From Roridomyces roridus (lineage: Eukaryota > Basidiomycota > Agaricomycetes > Agaricales > Mycenaceae): DNA of 64,000 nt. This document shows, in pieces, positions 33,707 through 44,011 of this stretch. The translations under genes and the position numbers were made by a program. The first letter of the stretch is position 1; each line of letters opens with the position of its first letter. Under the pieces are notes generated by a model that ran no database searches, was not told where the DNA came from, and saw nothing but the letters and a program-made list of their open reading frames with translations. The stretch covers positions 1,922,001-1,986,000 of the forward strand of contig JARKIF010000003.1 of NCBI GenBank assembly GCA_029378245.1. The letters run 5' to 3'.

Positions 33707-36700
33707 TTAACAAATAACACAGTCTTCTTTAAAGCTCAGATTGTACATCGTCTTATCCACCGTCTTCTCAATCTTCTTCCAATCCGACCGCCTTTGAATG
33801 AACTCGTAGATATCCTGCACAAAAGTCAATCTTCCACCTCGCGCCAAAGCGAAGCACTCACCTCAGGACGATAAGCACCTCCGTACCGCGATACATCGCG
33901 GACAATCTGCGCCAGGTCCTTGGCGTCGTCCACGACGTACACATGCCCGAGCATCTTCAGATGCGAAAAGTCGGCCGTGATGGCAGGGACCTTGAGCGAC
34001 GAAATAAAGGCGTGGTAGCGATTCAGATCCGCAATGACCTGGAAACCACCATTGAGCGAAATTATTTGTCTCTTGATGTGTTTTTGGAGGATGCTGCGAC
34101 AGTCAGTCCACGTTCCTCGACATTCTTGCACCACTTACGCAATGAGCCGGATCCCGACCTCCTGGTAGAACACCTCGAGCACCTCCTTGCTCGTGCTCCC
34201 TTTCAAGAGCTTGCAATGCATCTCTAGACATTTAATCGCTTCCGTACATCCTTTTGTCGGTCCCAACTCCATCTCCGCCCCTTCCGGCGGGTAATACTCG
34301 CGAGGTTGTGTCAGCGTTAGTATGATATGATCGACCTGCAGCTTATTAGCGGGCGAGTATCACCGGGTAGGGAAGAACATGCCTGATTCATCAACACCTC
34401 CGTTCCAGCGTTCAAACCAGCAGCGACCGAGTCATCCAATGAATTCTCGAACCGCTTCTTTTCTCGAACAACAGCATTCAAAAAGTCTGTCCGGTCAATG
34501 TGGGGGGCCTTTACACAAGATAAGAATCGGAGGGACAGATGATCTACTCCACTCACCAGTTCCTTGTCAAAGAACACTTGCACCATCGATTGGATTGTAT
34601 CGCCGATATGAACGAGCTCAAAGAACTGCACAAGCGGAGCCACACTCGTCGTCTCCTGATGTTCTTCAGGTTTGTACTGCGTCATCTGCTCAGTCGCTCT
34701 ACAGAACGGGTCAGCATATTTTGTCAAACAGACACCAAACAAACTTGCAGTCTGAACCCGACGTTGATATGGCGCCCTCCGAGGGCCTGCAACATCAGAA
34801 TGAACAGCTCTTCAATGGTATCGCGCACTCGATGGCCATAATGACCCGGATAACCCGCAAACGTCTCGACACGTTTGAGTGCTTCATGGTCGGCGTGAAT
34901 GAGCTCCAGCGAAATATCAAGCGACAGCAGCAGCTCGAGCTTGTTCACACCATTGAGCGGCGTGTTGACACCAGAAGCTAGGGATGTTGTGCTCCGCGAT
35001 GAGGCAGGTGCAGAGGGCAAATCCAAGTGGCTGACGGACGACGACGCGGATGCTGTAGACGGATCAGCCCGCATTTTCATCGAGTGAAAGAAACCTACAT
35101 AGAGATGCCGCGGGTTTCTCATCGACCTTTTCATCCGCCTCGTCCTCGCCGTCAAAAAGCGTTGTGCCTGTCCCATGGTCGAGCTCAAGATTCCGCGAGT
35201 AGCCATTTCCGACGGCGCCAGTGTTGCCTCCACCCCAGCGCTGGGGATTTAGCATGGCAATGCCTTGAACAGCAGCGTTGCCACCCGTCATCAGAACACC
35301 ACCCACAGCCCGGGGAACGATTGTGACGGGAAGCAACAATACCGAAGTGAAAGAAGCAAGCACATTGCGTTTTTCCAGAGCCGGATTTTGCGACGAGAGG
35401 AAGCGCGTCGACGACGCTCCGACTGATGCATTTCCAGCCATCTGAAAAACGTCAGAGATAAGAAAGGACCGTTGCCGAACTTGCGCACCTGGCGTTCCCA
35501 ATTCTTGCAAGTAACATCGAACGCTTGCTTCACGGATTCGACTTCTTCATCCAGATACTCGTCCATGTTGATCTCAAACATTTGGTACCTAGCACGCGCT
35601 TTTCAACGATGAGTTGTCAACATGGATAACGAGTTGTGCTCACACCACGTCCTCGGCGCGTGTACGCTCAATTTTGGAGTCTGGGCGTTCCGTTGCAGCC
35701 TGCATAATCGCGTCCACCATCCGCCATGACTCCCGGAAGGCAGCTGCCGTCGCCTTGAGATATGTAGCATTCGAGAGCTCCCTCGCACGAGTGAGAAGCG
35801 GCGTAGTGTAGTCGGAAACGACTTCTGTTGCCACGCGTTCCGAGAATGCAATGAGCACTCCCGAAGCTGGGGGAAAGACGCGCACTGCACGCGATCCATG
35901 TTCGGTGATGGCGCTCAGGATGGCATTCATGAACTCGTCCATGGCATCAAAGTTCAAACGACCGTCCGCCGTAAAGTTGTCCAAGGGTTCCCACTGGCCC
36001 TGCTGATAGAAAATTTCTCGCTTTTCGGCCCAAACCTTGCCCATCTCCCAATCTCCCTCTCCATCCCAAACCTCCCAACTAGACTCGGCGGCTTCCCGCA
36101 TGCCATCCTCGTCGCTTCGACTATCTGCCGAGTCAAAGCCGGCGAGTGCATTCGCGTCGAAGCGATCCATCGCAGACCGCAGAGACCCGTACATTGTGTC
36201 CCATCTGCGCAGTGGCTGGACACGCGGAGAGAGGAATCGGGAGACTAGATGGAGCGTCAGGGACTCTTGTCGCAGCGAAGGCGAGGACAGGATGGACGAG
36301 AGTTCGGTGAGGATGACATGGGGCGGAGACGCCAGGGTGGAGGTCAGCGGTTTCAGCAGCGAATGCGCGCGCATGAACATCGTCCGAAACGTGGGTTTAG
36401 TTGACAGGGAGGGAACCGGCAGCCGGGGAGTTGGAGGGCCAAAGGAGCCGCCTCCTACAAAGTCACCCATTTCGTCTAGAGAGGCAGCAGCGGCGAAAGT
36501 GTCCACCGACGCGAAATCCCCAAAATCATCGTCCACCGCTATAGTAGGTGGCGCTGCAGCTCTCGAGGCGGCAGCCTGTCCTCGAGACCGCGTTTCGAGG
36601 TCGTCGAGCACGGACCCTAGTTTATACGCCTCAATCCCGAGCGCCTTCCACCGCGCCTCCCACACACTCTCCGAACGGCTGAGGCCAGCAGTTGCATGGT

Positions 36701-36893
36701 TACAACGGGCGTATGCAGGAAAGTCTGGTACGGGCAGGTAGGACAAAATGAGGAGATGGAGGTCTGAGGGCAAACGGCCGACAAGGGGCGGGGTCGCAGG
36801 GGTCTTGGGCTGCTGTGTGCGAGGGAACAAACGGCCGCCAGTGGTTGCGGATGGGTACAACTTGGTCGGCTCTAGAGTAGCGAATTTCTCCAT
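33707..36893 (-). CDS. RCY1: Recyclin-1-like F-box protein with Sec10-type domain
   Basis: Nine exons (36893-35644, 35588-35489, 35441-35099, 35052-34749, 34698-34557, 34508-34383, 34335-34139, 34093-33862, 33814-33707) give 933 aa. N-terminal F-box: GRLPSDLHLLILSYLPVPDF with ESVWEARWKALG. The long C-terminal region is exocyst Sec10-like: VYQMFEINMDEYLDEEVE, ETFAGYPGHYGHRVRDTIEE, LVQFFELVHIGDTIQSMVQV, LDDSVAAGLNAGTEVLMNQ, LGPTKGCTEAIKCLEMHCKL, KRQIISLNGGFQVIADLNRY, DIYEFIQRRSDWKKIEKTVD. The last four residues are CVIC, a CaaX prenylation box as in yeast Rcy1, which acts in endosome recycling. Introns 4 (34748) and 6 (34382) use GC donors. The stop codon lies at the edge of the transposon-like element. 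Confidence 0.93.
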
Positions 36894-38058
36894 GGCGGTG
36901 GCCCGACCTTGAGAATAAGCTCAGCCTGGAGTTTGATGGGTTGTACTTGGTCTGTTCTCGAGACCTCACAGAGTCGAGAGCAGCATGAAAATCCAGCGTC
37001 GTGGTCAGCGATTGAGGGGATGTCGGGATTGCTGACTTGACGGCGGCGTTTGATCCGTCGCGAAGTCTCTTTCCGTTCAACCACTCACACAGGCCCTAAA
37101 TTAATTCCTGTGGACTCAAATAGAGACGAGCCGACAAAATTATCCTCAAACACTGTTTCCTTTGCTCTGTGACTTGTAATCCTGACCACGCAGCCGTAGA
37201 CCCCACTACGCGCCTCAGGGAGCTTCTCATTGCTGCAGACCACCGCTTCTGTCTGCAAACATAAAACTAGGGTTGACCCCCCTCATGTGAATCGCATCTT
37301 GCCTGTCGAGCCCTTTTCTATGCGTTACTCCGACTCGAGACCAAATCACCCTACCATCCCGTCTTCCCAATTGACTCGGATTCGCTGACAAGGTTCAGAC
37401 CGTTTCTCCTCGACGTAGGCTGCCAACATTTGTTCGAAACAAGGTGAGGCTTCGCACAGTGGACTCTTTGGGCAGCAAAGCCGCTGTCTGGGATCTGCAC
37501 AGAACTCCGACTCGGATTCCAACAGCTCGCAGCCACCCTTCAAACGTGCCAAGGCGTGCATGTACGCGCTCAGCCCTCGAATCTGCACCCCCGATCTACG
37601 CAGAAAAGTCCCGTACATCCGATTTCACTGTATCGCGCGCATCGCAAGGCAAATGACGCTCTTGCCGGTCCACCTGAGGCCCAGCAGGCGCCGAAAAAAA
37701 AAACAGAAGAGGCCATCAAGGACCATTCACAGCTCGTCGGAGTCGAAATGGACCCACAAGACCAAGACCAACGGGAAGGGATCGATCGTCTAGCCTGACG
37801 TACATGCCTTGCAGGGCTGCAGACCCAGGCAGGCGGCGTCGGACCGCCGCAGCCCACCCCGGATCGTTCGCCGCCGGTAAGTCATGGCAAAAGAGGTCAG
37901 GGAGATCGAATAAATTATAGACAGGTCCACATCTGTAACTACAGACGAAATACAAGGAATCTTGAGTGAGATATGTGCAAGGTTGTCCGATAAAATACAA
38001 GGGGGGAGGCTAGTACATAGAGATGCATGAGAGACTGAAGAAGAGGCAAGGGGGTGGA
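36894..38058. other. Intergenic upstream of RCY1, no gene recognised
   Basis: About 1.2 kb between the RCY1 start and the HPt gene stop. A 90-codon minus frame at 37346-37618 contains eight cysteines but no recognisable fold or splice partners. A GC-rich palindrome (GGCGGCGTCGGACCGCCGC, 37832-37850) is present. No tRNA seen. Confidence 0.5.
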
Positions 38059-38733
38059 CTAGGAATGTGTACTCGCAGCAACGACGGTGGAAATAGAGGC
38101 TCTGGGCGTGTCCTCGCCTTCCTCGGAAGCAGGTGGTGTTGGTGTTCGTCTCGCCGGGTTATTGGATGGGGCAGGACTGGGAGGAGGGGGTTCCGCGTCG
38201 TCCGTCGTCGAGTCTACCGATTCTGAACGCGGTCTCTCGTCTTCCTCATCGAAACTCTCCCCATGCTCGCGATACCAATTCGTCAACCACGTCTGGGCCT
38301 CGTCGAACTCGCGTTTGATTTGCTCCAGCAGCCCGCCAATCTTGTCCAAAGCGTCGGTCGTGGTTTTATCCGACGACGCGTCGGCCTTGGCCAGCGCAAT
38401 TGCATCCTGGCCCACTTCCTCGATCTTCTCGCAACCTTGAGCGACGCGCCCAACGCCAAGGGACGCACTCGAGCCCACGAGAAAATGTGCCAGGTCAGCG
38501 AGTTGTCGGAGATCGCCAGAAAAGAGGGCGGCTTGCATCCCCGCAAAAGCGGTGGGAACTTGGCGAAAATACGTGTTGACCATGTCCTTGGAGTACGTGA
38601 ACGAGTCGTCGTCGTCCAATTCGAGGATTTGGTTGAACGCGGAGGCTTGTATGGGACATGACGCGTCCAAGTCGACGAGCTTGTGTGGCTGAATTGGAGG
38701 AGTGCATAACGAATAAAGAGAGATGCGCACCAT
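38059..38733 (-). CDS. HPt phosphotransfer protein, divergent Ypd1 paralog
   Basis: An HPt four-helix domain is visible: FNQILELDDDDSFTYSKDMV, TYFRQVPTAFAGMQAALFSG, LRQLADLAHFLVGSSASLGV with the phospho-acceptor His, then VAQGCEKIEEVGQ and LLEQIKREFDEAQTWLTNWY. A Ser/Pro/Glu-rich tail of ~75 residues follows. The family consensus after the His is FLKGSS; here the Lys is Val, and that Lys normally neighbours the phospho-His. It is a tandem paralog of the canonical gene at 39480-40131. The start is uncertain: ATG 38733 is in frame without splicing, whereas a better-looking upstream ATG (about 38793) with a 43-nt intron would be out of frame. Confidence 0.82.
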   Translation of the reverse strand: MVRISLYSLCTPPIQPHKLVDLDASCPIQASAFNQILELDDDDSFTYSKDMVNTYFRQVPTAFAGMQAALFSGDLRQLADLAHFLVGSSASLGVGRVAQGCEKIEEVGQDAIALAKADASSDKTTTDALDKIGGLLEQIKREFDEAQTWLTNWYREHGESFDEEDERPRSESVDSTTDDAEPPPPSPAPSNNPARRTPTPPASEEGEDTPRASISTVVAASTHS

Positions 38734-39479
38734 TCGAGTTGGATGTGGCTGAGAGTGAAGACTGATCGGGTTCAATGACCTGCATAACTTTTCGTCTGCA
38801 GTTAAATGGGGTCGAATTTTTTAGAGAGAGGCACGACAATGCAACGAGGATAGGCTACAATTACAGGGACCTACTACCAGTTGCTGGCAAGACCGAAAGA
38901 ACGACACGATTGACAGAAAAGTGGTGATGTCATAGGTAAGCTTTAGAATTGCTGCCGTACCTGATCCTGATCGAGGTCCTTTTCCAATGGCCCAATGCAA
39001 CCAGAAAACCCTTCAAAAGGCCAGCAGACCTTCATTTGAACTCAAAGCCCTTCAAATCTGCTAAGGAGCCTTCAGATTTGTAAGCATATTGCAGTGGTTT
39101 TTCACTGTTTTTACCGATATAGCCCTAAACCTGCCAGATTCTCACTTTCACATCAGAAACCCAGAAGAAAGATTACAAAACATCCAGAGACCATAAACAA
39201 AGGAGCGTTTTTCAGCGTAATGTAACAGATATTATATCCGCGGAACGAGATTATGTAGGAGCAGCAACAATTGGGAAAAAAATACAGCGTGTGAGCTGGA
39301 GGGCGTGAATGAGATGTAGTACAATTCGATCTAGGCCCGGCGCCGTCTACTCTCGACTTTTTTGGCCGGCAGGAAGCGTTCGTGTAGTGGACACGCGACG
39401 GGGGATCGGTGGAATCGCAGGCAGCAGAGGTGCAGCGACGCGTGGTCGAGGGTCAACGGGGGCCAGGCAACGGCCGTGC
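38734..39479. other. Intergenic with short CCTTCA-type repeats
   Basis: Between the two HPt genes. At 39008-39085 the motif CCTTCAAA/CCTTCAGAT occurs four times, partly as an inverted pair CAAATCTG...CAGATTTG. The rest is AT-rich with no gene recognised. Confidence 0.5.
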
Positions 39480-40131
39480 TCACGGCTCGGGCTCATCGAA
39501 AGCTTGGTTCCTATCGGCGTAGTACTTTCTCAGCCATTTCTCAGCTAAGGCGTACTCGGTGTTGGCCTCTGTGATGAGCAGCTCGATCCGCGAGAGGGCG
39601 TCGTCGGGTGTAATATCCTTTTTCGCCTCCTCGTCCCGCAGCTCGCCGTAGTGCTGTATCTTCTCGCATGCAGATTGCACCTTGGAGATCCCGAGGGCCG
39701 CGGATGAGCCCTTGAGAAAATGGCCCAGCTCGGACAGCTTCGTGTGGTCCTTTTCCGTCCTTTTCGACGGCGATTGAGGATTGCAGTAGGAGGAGAGCCA
39801 GCGAGGACGTACAGAGCTTCATTCATGCTCTCAAACGTTGTCGGTGCCTGCGAAAAGTATGCCTCGACCATCTCCTTTGAAAAGTCGTATGTGTCGCCAT
39901 CGTCGAGCTCTAGGATCTGATTGAAAATATCGAGATTCACTGGCTAGGGCAGAGAGGTCACTCGGGGGGTCCGAAAAGCGATAAAGCAGATACCTCTGAA
40001 GGGGCATCGGACTCGGGCTCGACTTCGGGAGCAGCGTCTGGCTCCTCTTTGGGCGAATCGTCCGACTTGGCCTTGGGCTCTGGTGGATCATGGACGGGGT
40101 CCGGCTTGGATGGGGAAGGGTCAGAGGCCAT
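39480..40131 (-). CDS. YPD1: Ypd1-type histidine phosphotransfer protein
   Basis: Intermediate of the multistep phosphorelay between hybrid histidine kinases and response regulators (osmotic and oxidative signalling). Exons 40131-39994, 39943-39813 and 39759-39480 give 182 aa. An acidic, Pro-rich N-terminal tail of ~45 residues is followed by the HPt domain: NLDIFNQILELDDGDTYDFS, AYFSQAPTTFESMNEAL, and LSELGHFLKGSSAALGISKV with the acceptor His and the conserved Lys-Gly-Ser-Ser. Then come SACEKIQHYGELRDEEAK and AEKWLRKYYADRN. This is the canonical member of the tandem pair. Confidence 0.94.
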
Positions 40132-40871
40132 GGAAGCTCAAGATAGTAGGCCCGGAGAGACCTAGTAATACATGACGTACATGCCAACATCCACGCGACA
40201 CATCTTTCCGTTTCCGTAACGAATGGTTGCAAATCAAATCTACGGCTGAGGCCTGAGGACTCAGCGGAGGCTTTCTACTGAAGGAGGGAGAGAAGGTGCT
40301 CGGTCCGATCTTCCAGGCTTGAACGTTCTTGAACCTTGTCCACCCGCCCGCCGGCGCGGACGTTTTCGTCAATCCTCGCTCAGTTTAGGTCTGCTAGAAC
40401 GCGTGAAGCGTCAGCCGATTGCAAACTCAAGAAGACTTTGCTACTCGTGACTTTGTTCTTGGTCGTTGTGCCAGCTCAACGCCTATGGTGGTTGTGTCAC
40501 ATGCAACTGCTTCGCAAGGCGACGCCGGCGGTCACACTACCTTCTCTTCTGCTGAGGAACTGCCGTTACGCCCGACTACTACGACCGCCCTTCCAACCCT
40601 CAGTCGGTGTAGCGATTTCTTGCTTGAGAATTTCTTCGTGGTTCGGTCCTGGTCTCGTGCGGACACTTGCACATGGGCCATGGCGGCATTCAGCATTTTA
40701 CCTCAGCTCGCCCAAATAATCCATTTTTCGCTGCCTACGACGCGCTTCCTCTATGCCCTTGTGATTCGTCCGATGATTCCCCCGTCTTCTCTTCTACGCA
40801 GAATTGTCTGAACGTATAAATGGGACCGGGACCGACGCCCTCTCCTTGCGGTTCAGCCCACCACCACCGAC
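40132..40871. promoter_or_regulatory. Divergent promoter region, YPD1 and GH3 xylosidase
   Basis: 740 bp between divergent starts. A TATAAA box at 40815-40820 lies 52 bp upstream of the xylosidase ATG, in a sensible place for that gene. Several open frames cross the region, but none shows a domain. Confidence 0.55.
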
Positions 40872-43802
40872 ATGCTCACCCCACTGTTCGTAGCCCTAGC
40901 TCTCCTCTTTGCCTCGCCCACTTGGGCCCAGCAGCAGTTTCCCGACTGCGTAAATGGTCCCTTGGCGAATACAACCGTCTGCGACACGAGCGCCACCCCC
41001 ACCGCACGCGCTAAGGCTCTCGTTGCCATGTTCACAACCGCCGAGATGATCAGCAACACGGATAATGGGACTCCAGGTGTTCCTCGCTTGGGCCTTCCGC
41101 CATATCAATGGTGGTCCGAGGCTTTGGTATGGCCCATTAAGAGGCTATGTTCGAATACCTAATTTTTCCAATAGCACGGCGTTGCGGGCAGCCCTGGCGT
41201 CTTCTTTGCTTCTTCGGGCAATTTCAGTTCCGCAACGAGTTTCCCTGGTCCGATTTTGATGAGTGGTACGTTTTTTTCTTCTTTTTTTCATCTCTACAAG
41301 CTCACCTGACATGTTTTCCAGCGGCGTTCGACGACGAGTTGATCAAAGAAGTGGCAACCGTGGTTAGCACAGAGGCAAGAGCGTTCGACAACGCGGGCAG
41401 GTATGTATTCTGCGTTGATGATTTTAAGCCAAGTTGATTGGAGCTACCTAGGGCTGGCTTGGACTTCTTTACGCCGAACATTAACCGTTCGTATTCCTGT
41501 ATTGCAAGAAGTGGTTGTGCTCAATGTTAGTTCTAGCTTTCCGTGACCCTCGGTAAGCATCAATCCATTCCACTTGGTTTCCCTCCTCAATTTTGCAGCT
41601 GGGGCCGTGGCCAAGGTGAAAATCTCTCACACCCAACCCTTCATCTCTAACTCGACTGCCAGAAACCCCTGGCGAAGATCCTTTCCGGGGAGCACAATAC
41701 GTTTTTAATCTTATCCAGGGTCTGCAAGGCGGAATTGATCCGGCTACGTTCAAGATCGTCGCCGACTGCAAGCACTGGGCAGGGTACGACCTTGAGAACT
41801 GGGAAGGCAACTCGCGGCACTCGTTCAACGCGGTCATTTCGCAGCAAGATTTGAGCGAATATTATTTGCCATCGTTCCAGGTGCGTTTTTTTCGTGCTGA
41901 GATGAGATGGACGACTCATTTAGCATGCAGAGCTGTGTCAGAGATGCCAAAGTTGGTTCTGTAATGTGTTCATACAATGCCGTGAATGGGATACCATCCT
42001 GCGCAAACACATTCTTGTTGCAAACAATTCTTCGCGATACGTGGGGCTTCGATCAAGACCGATGGGTAAGCCCGTTTTCCCTCAAACACATACATTGGAT
42101 TGAAGCTTGCAACGCAGGTAACGAGTGACTGCGACGCTATTAGTGAGTTGTTCTACAATACCGTGATGGTATATTGATTTGTTTGCCCAGGCGACTTGTT
42201 AGTTACCCTTGTTTGTCCCTCCCATCACTAACTCCTTCCAGCATCAACCACAACTACGTCGCAGACTTACCGCATGCCGCAGCCGCGGGAATTCTGGCGG
42301 GCACGGATGTCGACTGTGGATCGACGTACGGCGATAATCTCCAAGCGGCCTTGACCATGGGCTTGCTCAATGAAACTGATATCTCTGCATCTTTGACCAG
42401 GCTTTATTCAAGTCTTGTTCGGCAGGTCCCTCCTCTTGGCATTCAGCGTTGGACTTACCGTGCGCTAGTCTCGGCTACTTTGATCCTGCGGCCTCTCAGC
42501 CGTATAGGCAGCTGGGTTGGACAGATGTCAATACCCCGAGTGCCCAGAATTTGGCGTACCAGGCCGCTGTGGAAGGCCTGACCTTGCTCAAGAATGACGG
42601 AACACTCCCGCTCTCAAAATCCATCAAGAAGCTCGCGCTCATTGGACCTTGGGCAAATGCAACGACATCGATGCAAGGTGATATCCGATTTTATCAAAAA
42701 CCAGAATTCAAACTTATTTCGATCCAGGCAACTACGCGGGCGTTGCACCCTTCTTGATCAGTCCGTTGATGGCAGCTCAGAGTGCTGGATTCTCAGCGAC
42801 TTACTCGGAAGGGACGACGATTGACACCACAGACACAAGTGGTTTCGCGGCCGCAGTCACCGCAGCACAGGCTGCCGACGCTATCATTTTTCTTGGTGGC
42901 ATCGACAACAGCGTGGAAGCGGAAGGAAACGACCGTACTGCAATTGCATGGACAGGAAATCAGCTGGACCTCGTCTCCCAGTTGTCGGCTTTGAGCAAGC
43001 CACTCGTCGTGGTCCAGTTTGGAGGCGGTCAAGTTGATGACGCCGCCCTCAAAAACAACTCTGCGGTCAACTCGATCCTTTGGGCCGGTTATCCAGGTAT
43101 TCCGCTCCCCTTAGTCTTGCAGAGTGATACTGAATAATTGATATAGGCCAGAGCGGCGGTACGGCTATCTTGGACGTTCTCAAAGGCAAGGTCTCCCCCG
43201 CCGGCCGTCTGGTGACGACGCAATATCCAGCGGACTACGTTAACGAGGTCCCAATGACGGATATGAGTTTACGCGTAAGCTCATCGAATCCTGGCCGAAC
43301 TTACAAGTGGTACTCGGGAGTCCCCACTTTTGAATTCGGCACTGGGCTTAGTTTCACCTCGTTTGCTCTCAACTTTGCCCCTGGCACGACCACGACGTAC
43401 AGCATCCAGTCCCTCGTCGCCAACGGCAAATCGGCCGCGCACCTTGACCTCGCGGCGTTCGATACCTTCAGTGTCTCGGTGCACAATTCAGGCAAGGTCG
43501 CCTCTGACTTTGTATCGCTATTGTTCGTCAAGACGACGAATGCTGGGCCGGCGCCCTTCCCCAACAAGGTCCTTGTCTCGTACGCGCGAACCAAGGGGAT
43601 CGCTCCAGGCCAGTCCGTGACAGCCCGCTTGGCCGTGACGCTCGGCAGTATCGCACGTGTAGGCACGGACGGCAGCGCCTGGTTGTACCCTGGCGATTAT
43701 TCACTTTTACTCGACGTGCCCACTGCCGTGACGCACAACTTCCGCTTGACGGGCAGTGCGGCTCAGATAACGCATTTCCCAGTCGACACGGAGTCGTCGT
43801 AA
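40872..43802 (+). CDS. Secreted GH3 beta-xylosidase
   Basis: Signal peptide MLTPLFVALALLFASPTWAQ. GH3 hallmarks across many exons: LGLPPYQWWSEAL|HGVAGS, then NPFRDPRWGRGQETPGEDP, FKIVADCKHWAGYDLENW, VMCSYNAVNGIPSCAN, VTSDCDAISDF with the nucleophile Asp, HAAAAGILAGTDVDCG, EGLTLLKNDGTLPLS, LWAGYPGQSGGTAILDVLKG, PAGRLVTTQYP, and a C-terminal fibronectin III-like domain (FSVSVHNSGKVASDFVSLLF). The order matches fungal xylan 1,4-beta-xylosidases. Exons are fragmented: microexons of 16 nt, 17 nt and 7 nt (42191-42197) encode parts of NPFRDPRWGRGQ and of ISDF. A GC donor is needed after SSLVR. It should release xylose from xylo-oligosaccharides outside the cell. Confidence 0.94.
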
Positions 43803-44011
43803 ATTTAACCACAAAATGTATTTTTTTTACCTTGGGTTTGGAATATATCATGGATTCCTCTGGCGACGGAACATTTAGTGATGTGATGCTTGATCGGAAC
43901 AATGATCCGTTTTCAACTCAGGAACCGGAAAATCTCACTTCAGGCTCTCAGAGTCACTAGCTCTTACTTACTCTTGACGACATCCCCACTCGAAGAAGAC
44001 TTGCTCAATCA

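Larger units (their letters stand above)
31411..33709. mobile_element. ~2.3 kb TIR element with subterminal arrays of ~34 bp units
   Basis: The ends are inverted copies of each other: left AAAATATGTTTTTACCTTTT then GTAGCTATCGAT (31422-31453), right the complement of AAAACATGTTTTTGCCTTTT then GTAGCTATTGAT. Inside each end is a degenerate array of units whose core is TTGATC(T/C)(A/G)CCC. The left array points inward on plus; the right array is its reverse complement. A small spliced gene lies between. The element occupies all of the space between RCY1 and CHL1. No certain target-site duplication was found, so the exact ends are approximate. The superfamily is not assignable from what remains; no transposase core was seen, so it is probably non-autonomous. 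Confidence 0.75.

Noticed and set aside
37346..37618. 90-codon minus-strand frame with eight cysteines
   Set aside because: No signal peptide, no recognisable cysteine-protein pattern, no flanking splice sites; probably a chance frame in a GC-rich intergenic stretch.
37832..37850. GC-rich palindrome as a tRNA or terminator
   Set aside because: No cloverleaf can be drawn around it and no gene end is nearby.
40336..40811. Overlapping plus-strand frames upstream of the xylosidase
   Set aside because: They lie in a divergent promoter region with a TATA box just before the xylosidase ATG and show no family similarity.
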